From Massilia sp. PAMC28688 (lineage in GTDB: Bacteria; Pseudomonadota; Gammaproteobacteria; Burkholderiales; Burkholderiaceae_D): DNA of 64,000 nt. The stretch is taken from the NCBI RefSeq assembly GCF_019443445.1, contig NZ_CP080378.1:558001-622000 (forward strand), in the 5' to 3' direction. A program made the translations under genes and the position numbers. Below, in pieces: positions 61,209-64,000 of the stretch; position 1 is the stretch's first letter, and every line of letters starts with the position of its first letter. The notes under the pieces were generated by a model that was given only the letters and a program-made list of their open reading frames with translations, was not told the DNA's origin and did no database searches.

Positions 61209-62174
61209 TTGGAACAGACAGGCATCTTTGCACAGTCCACGTATACCATCGACGATCTGCAATTGTTTCAGGACTGCGACCACGGGGCGCTGGCACCCCT
61301 GCTGGCCAACTGTGCCATCCTCCGGCTGGCCGATGGCGAATTGCTTGAAGACAGCGCCCGGGCGCGGCTGTTCATCGTCCTCTCGGGCGCACTGGCCGTC
61401 TCGGCCGATGTGGAGGCCGGCGCGGGCGACGGCGTAGCCAGCCGCATCTTGCCCGGCGAAAGCGCGGGCGAGCAGGCAGTGCTGGACGACAGCGCCAACC
61501 TGTCGGCCATGGCCGCCGTGGGCAGCACCGAACTGCTGGTCATTGACGCAGAACTGGTCTGGACGCTCATTGACAAGTCCGGTGGGCTGGCGCGCAACCT
61601 GCTGCGCATGCTGTCCTTCAGGGTACGCGCAGCCAATGCGCAGCTGCGCCGCGGCCAGAAGCTGGGCGAGTTCTACCGCAAGATGTCGATGAACGATGGC
61701 CTGACGGGCCTGTACAACCGCACCTGGCTGGCCGACATGCTGCCGAAGATGGTGGCCACCGCCCAGCGCGCCGGCACACCCCTGTCGCTGCTCATGATAG
61801 ACCTCGACCACTTCAAAACGTTCAACGATACCCATGGCCACCTGACCGGCGACGATGCCCTGCGCGCGGCCGCCGGCGTGGTCGGCGTGGCCCTGCGCCC
61901 GTCCGACTTTGCCGTTCGCTACGGGGGCGAGGAAATGATGGTGCTGCTGCCCGAAACAAGCGAACTGCTGGCCGTGATGGTGGCCGAACGGCTGGTGGCG
62001 CGCATGCGCGAAACCATGATCTTCCCGGACATGCGCCAGCCCCTGCCCCACATCACGGCCTCGGTCGGGGTGGCCGTACTGGCCGAAGGCATGGATGATC
62101 TGGGCCTGATTGCCGCCGCCGATGCCGCCTTGTACCGCGCCAAGAATGGCGGGCGCGACCAGGTGGCGCTCTAG
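61209..62174 (+). CDS. Diguanylate cyclase with CRP-like N-terminal domain
   Basis: 321 residues from TTG 61209, which has GAGGA at five bases; ATG 61158/61161 is an alternative. Residues ~18-125 resemble a cyclic-nucleotide-binding beta-roll (RLADGELLEDSARARLFIVLSGAL, LPGESAGEQAVLDD). Residues ~155-320 are a GGDEF domain: MNDGLTGLYNRTWL, LLMIDLDHFKTFND, RxxD inhibitory site R230-D233 and the catalytic loop RYGGEEM (239-243). The fifth residue is Met rather than Phe; all other catalytic residues are present, so activity is plausible. It should make c-di-GMP under control of the sensor domain. Confidence 0.88.
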   Translation: MEQTGIFAQSTYTIDDLQLFQDCDHGALAPLLANCAILRLADGELLEDSARARLFIVLSGALAVSADVEAGAGDGVASRILPGESAGEQAVLDDSANLSAMAAVGSTELLVIDAELVWTLIDKSGGLARNLLRMLSFRVRAANAQLRRGQKLGEFYRKMSMNDGLTGLYNRTWLADMLPKMVATAQRAGTPLSLLMIDLDHFKTFNDTHGHLTGDDALRAAAGVVGVALRPSDFAVRYGGEEMMVLLPETSELLAVMVAERLVARMRETMIFPDMRQPLPHITASVGVAVLAEGMDDLGLIAAADAALYRAKNGGRDQVAL

Positions 62175-62281
62175 AACCCGCGCCGCAATTGCGCGCCAAG
62201 GTTGACAGCGGCGCCGGCCTTGGTCAGCATAGGCGCCGCGCGGCGGCATTTCCGCCCGGCGTACGCACCCACTGACCATTC

Positions 62282-63730
62282 ATGAGCACGCATACCTTTC
62301 TCTGGCACGACTACGAAACCTTTGGCGCCCAGCCGCGCCGCGACCGGCCGGCCCAGTTTGCCGCCATCCGCACCGATGCCAGCCTCAACGAGATTGGCGA
62401 GCCGATCATGCTGTATTGCCAGCCGGCGCCCGATTTCCTGCCCGACCCGCAATCCTGCCTGATCACGGGGATCACGCCCCAGGCCTGCCTGGCGCAGGGC
62501 GTGCCCGAGCACGAATTTGCGCGCATCGTGGAGGCCGCCTTCAGCGAGCCGGGCACCATCGGCGTGGGCTACAACACGATCCGCTTCGACGATGAAGTCA
62601 CGCGCTTCCTGTTCTGGCGTAACCTGATCGATCCCTACGCGCGCGAATGGCAAAACAATTGTGGACGCTGGGATTTGCTGGACGTCATCCGCATGACTTA
62701 CGCGCTGCGCCCGGAAGGCATCGAGTGGCCGCGGCACGAAGACGGGCGTCCCAGCTTCAAGCTTGAACACCTGAGCCGGGCCAACGGCCTGGTGCACGAG
62801 GCGGCCCACGATGCCCTGTCCGATGTGCGCGCCACCATTGCGCTGGCACGCCTGATCCGCGACAAGCAGCCCAAGCTGTTCGATTTCTGCCTGGCCCTGC
62901 ACAAGAAGGAGCGGGTCGCCACCGAGATTGGCATGCACCTGCCGGCGCCCCAGCGCCAGCCATTCCTGCACGTGACCGGCATGTTCCCGGCCGAATACGG
63001 CTGCATCGCTCTGGTCTATCCGCTGGGCACGCATCCGACCAACAAGAATGAAATCCTGGTGTGGGATTGCCGGCATGACCCCTCGGAACTGTTCGGTCTG
63101 GACGTGGAAACGATCCGCCTGCGCTTGTTCACCCGCTCGGCCGACTTGCCCGAGGGCGTGACGCGCCTGCCGATCAAGAGCATCCACCTGAACAAATCGC
63201 CAATGCTGGTGTCGAACCTGAAAACCCTGTCCGCCATCCAGGCCGAACGCTGGGCACTGGACCTGGAACAGTGCCGGGCCCACGCAGCGCTGGCGGCGGC
63301 GGGGCCGGACATGAGCCAGATCTGGGCGCAGGTTTACCAGCGCGCCGCCAGCGTGGAAGAGACCGATGTGGACGAAGACCTGTACGGCGGCTTTGTCAGC
63401 AATAACGACCGGCGCAAGCTGGCCTCGCTGCGCGCCGAGTCACCGGCGCAGCTGGCGGCGGCACGGCCATCGTTTGAAGACGAGCGCCTGGCGGAACTCG
63501 TGTTCCGCTATCGGGCACGCAACTTTCCCCACACGCTGACGCAGCAGGAAGCGCAGCAGTGGGACGCGCACCGCGCCGCGCGCCTGTTCGACGGCGCCGC
63601 CGGCGCACGCACCATCGAGCAGCTCTTTGCAGAGATCGACACCCTGTCCGAAGACGCGGACGAGCGCGCCGAAAACATCCTCGGTGAACTGTACGATTAT
63701 GCGGAAATGATCGCCCCACCGAGATTGTGA
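62282..63730 (+). CDS. sbcB: Exodeoxyribonuclease I
   Basis: 482 residues. The first motif of the DEDDh nuclease is HDYETFGAQPRRDRPAQF (D10, E12), with later FDDEVTRFLFWRN, HDALSDVRATIALARLI carrying the final H and D, and the SH3-like/ExoI C-terminal domains. ExoI degrades single-stranded DNA 3'-to-5' in repair and recombination. Confidence 0.95.
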   Translation: MSTHTFLWHDYETFGAQPRRDRPAQFAAIRTDASLNEIGEPIMLYCQPAPDFLPDPQSCLITGITPQACLAQGVPEHEFARIVEAAFSEPGTIGVGYNTIRFDDEVTRFLFWRNLIDPYAREWQNNCGRWDLLDVIRMTYALRPEGIEWPRHEDGRPSFKLEHLSRANGLVHEAAHDALSDVRATIALARLIRDKQPKLFDFCLALHKKERVATEIGMHLPAPQRQPFLHVTGMFPAEYGCIALVYPLGTHPTNKNEILVWDCRHDPSELFGLDVETIRLRLFTRSADLPEGVTRLPIKSIHLNKSPMLVSNLKTLSAIQAERWALDLEQCRAHAALAAAGPDMSQIWAQVYQRAASVEETDVDEDLYGGFVSNNDRRKLASLRAESPAQLAAARPSFEDERLAELVFRYRARNFPHTLTQQEAQQWDAHRAARLFDGAAGARTIEQLFAEIDTLSEDADERAENILGELYDYAEMIAPPRL

Positions 63731-63784
63731 CGCCACCCTATGCCGGTGCTACAATCGTTGGCTTACCAACCAACCAAGATTGCC

Positions 63785-64000
63785 ATGCGCTCATCTGCTC
63801 CCCTGTGGTTTGCTTCCCTTCTTGCCCTGTCGCCGCTGGTATCGGCCCAGGGAGGCAGCGCTCCCGCGGCGGCGCCGGTCATTGCGTCCGCGCCGCTTGC
63901 CTGCAAGGCCGGCCAGGCCATCAGCGAGGAAGGTTTCGTCAAGCTCGGCGGCATCGAGCAGTGGGTGACCATCAAGGGCAGTGACTGCCGCAATCCGGTC
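63785..64000 (+). CDS. Secreted alpha/beta-hydrolase (3' end outside window)
   Basis: 72 residues visible. A signal peptide (WFASLLALSPLVSAQ) is followed by a Cys-containing segment and GGIEQWVTIKGSDCRNPV, the start of an alpha/beta hydrolase of the proline-iminopeptidase style, where an oxyanion H-G-G-P segment would follow. The gene continues beyond the window. Confidence 0.6.
   Translation, partial: MRSSAPLWFASLLALSPLVSAQGGSAPAAAPVIASAPLACKAGQAISEEGFVKLGGIEQWVTIKGSDCRNPV

Overview
The window is GC-rich bacterial chromosome, densely coded on both strands. Gene content and protein style point to a betaproteobacterium of the Oxalobacteraceae (Massilia / Duganella / Janthinobacterium group). 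The pointers are the rpsP-rimM-trmD-rplS operon, a DUF3579-like protein, a betaproteobacterial CobD-like membrane protein, a Xanthomonas/Caulobacter-style TonB receptor locus and many Oxalobacteraceae-type small hypotheticals. This placement is inference from protein resemblance. I found no rRNA, tRNA, insertion sequence, prophage or CRISPR array.

Layout. 0-9.2 kb is a carbohydrate uptake locus: an MFS permease (cut by the window edge), an MalK/UgpC-type ABC ATPase, a TPR protein, a short flavodoxin-like protein, a JmjC/cupin_8 protein, a large TonB-dependent receptor and a divergent GntR/UTRA regulator with palindromic candidate operators. 9.2-15.3 kb has an SDR oxidoreductase, CBS, DUF3579-like, CobD-like and NUDIX genes, then the ribosomal operon rpsP-rimM-trmD-rplS. 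15.3-26.3 kb holds a TM2 protein, a lipoprotein with an HExxH motif, a glycine-zipper protein, acyl-CoA dehydrogenase with etfBA (electron transfer for acyl-CoA oxidation), tusA, alaS and a glycerophosphodiesterase. 26.3-36.5 kb has a GlxA-type AraC regulator facing an MBL-fold/DJ-1 pair, several small uncharacterised proteins, a GH1-RmlD fusion, a KefB-type antiporter and a periplasmic binding protein.

36.5-43.2 kb is a compact polyamine/membrane island. A Tat-exported FAD oxidoreductase and a membrane-anchored spermidine synthase run one way; DUF350, SPFH-SHOCT, DUF4178, a 56-residue membrane peptide and SpeD run the other way from the same 66-bp intergenic region. SpeD and SpeE together would make spermidine, and the membrane partners suggest a role at the envelope. 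43.2-51.2 kb has a CoA-transferase, a hydrolase-TPR fusion, an NTF2-like secreted protein, an operon of one J-domain protein with three unknown proteins, and glnS.

51.3-55.7 kb is the most unusual stretch. An orphan CHASE-type histidine kinase is followed by a protein with a GRDP-like N-terminal domain and a tail of eleven near-identical CMLQP repeats, then a structured inverted repeat, a small HTH protein and AT-richer DNA with two palindromes. 55.7-64 kb returns to ordinary genes: an epimerase, a ferredoxin-reductase, an acyltransferase, an MFS exporter, an HPF/RaiA-like protein, a cobalamin-binding-type protein, a diguanylate cyclase, exonuclease I and the start of an alpha/beta hydrolase.
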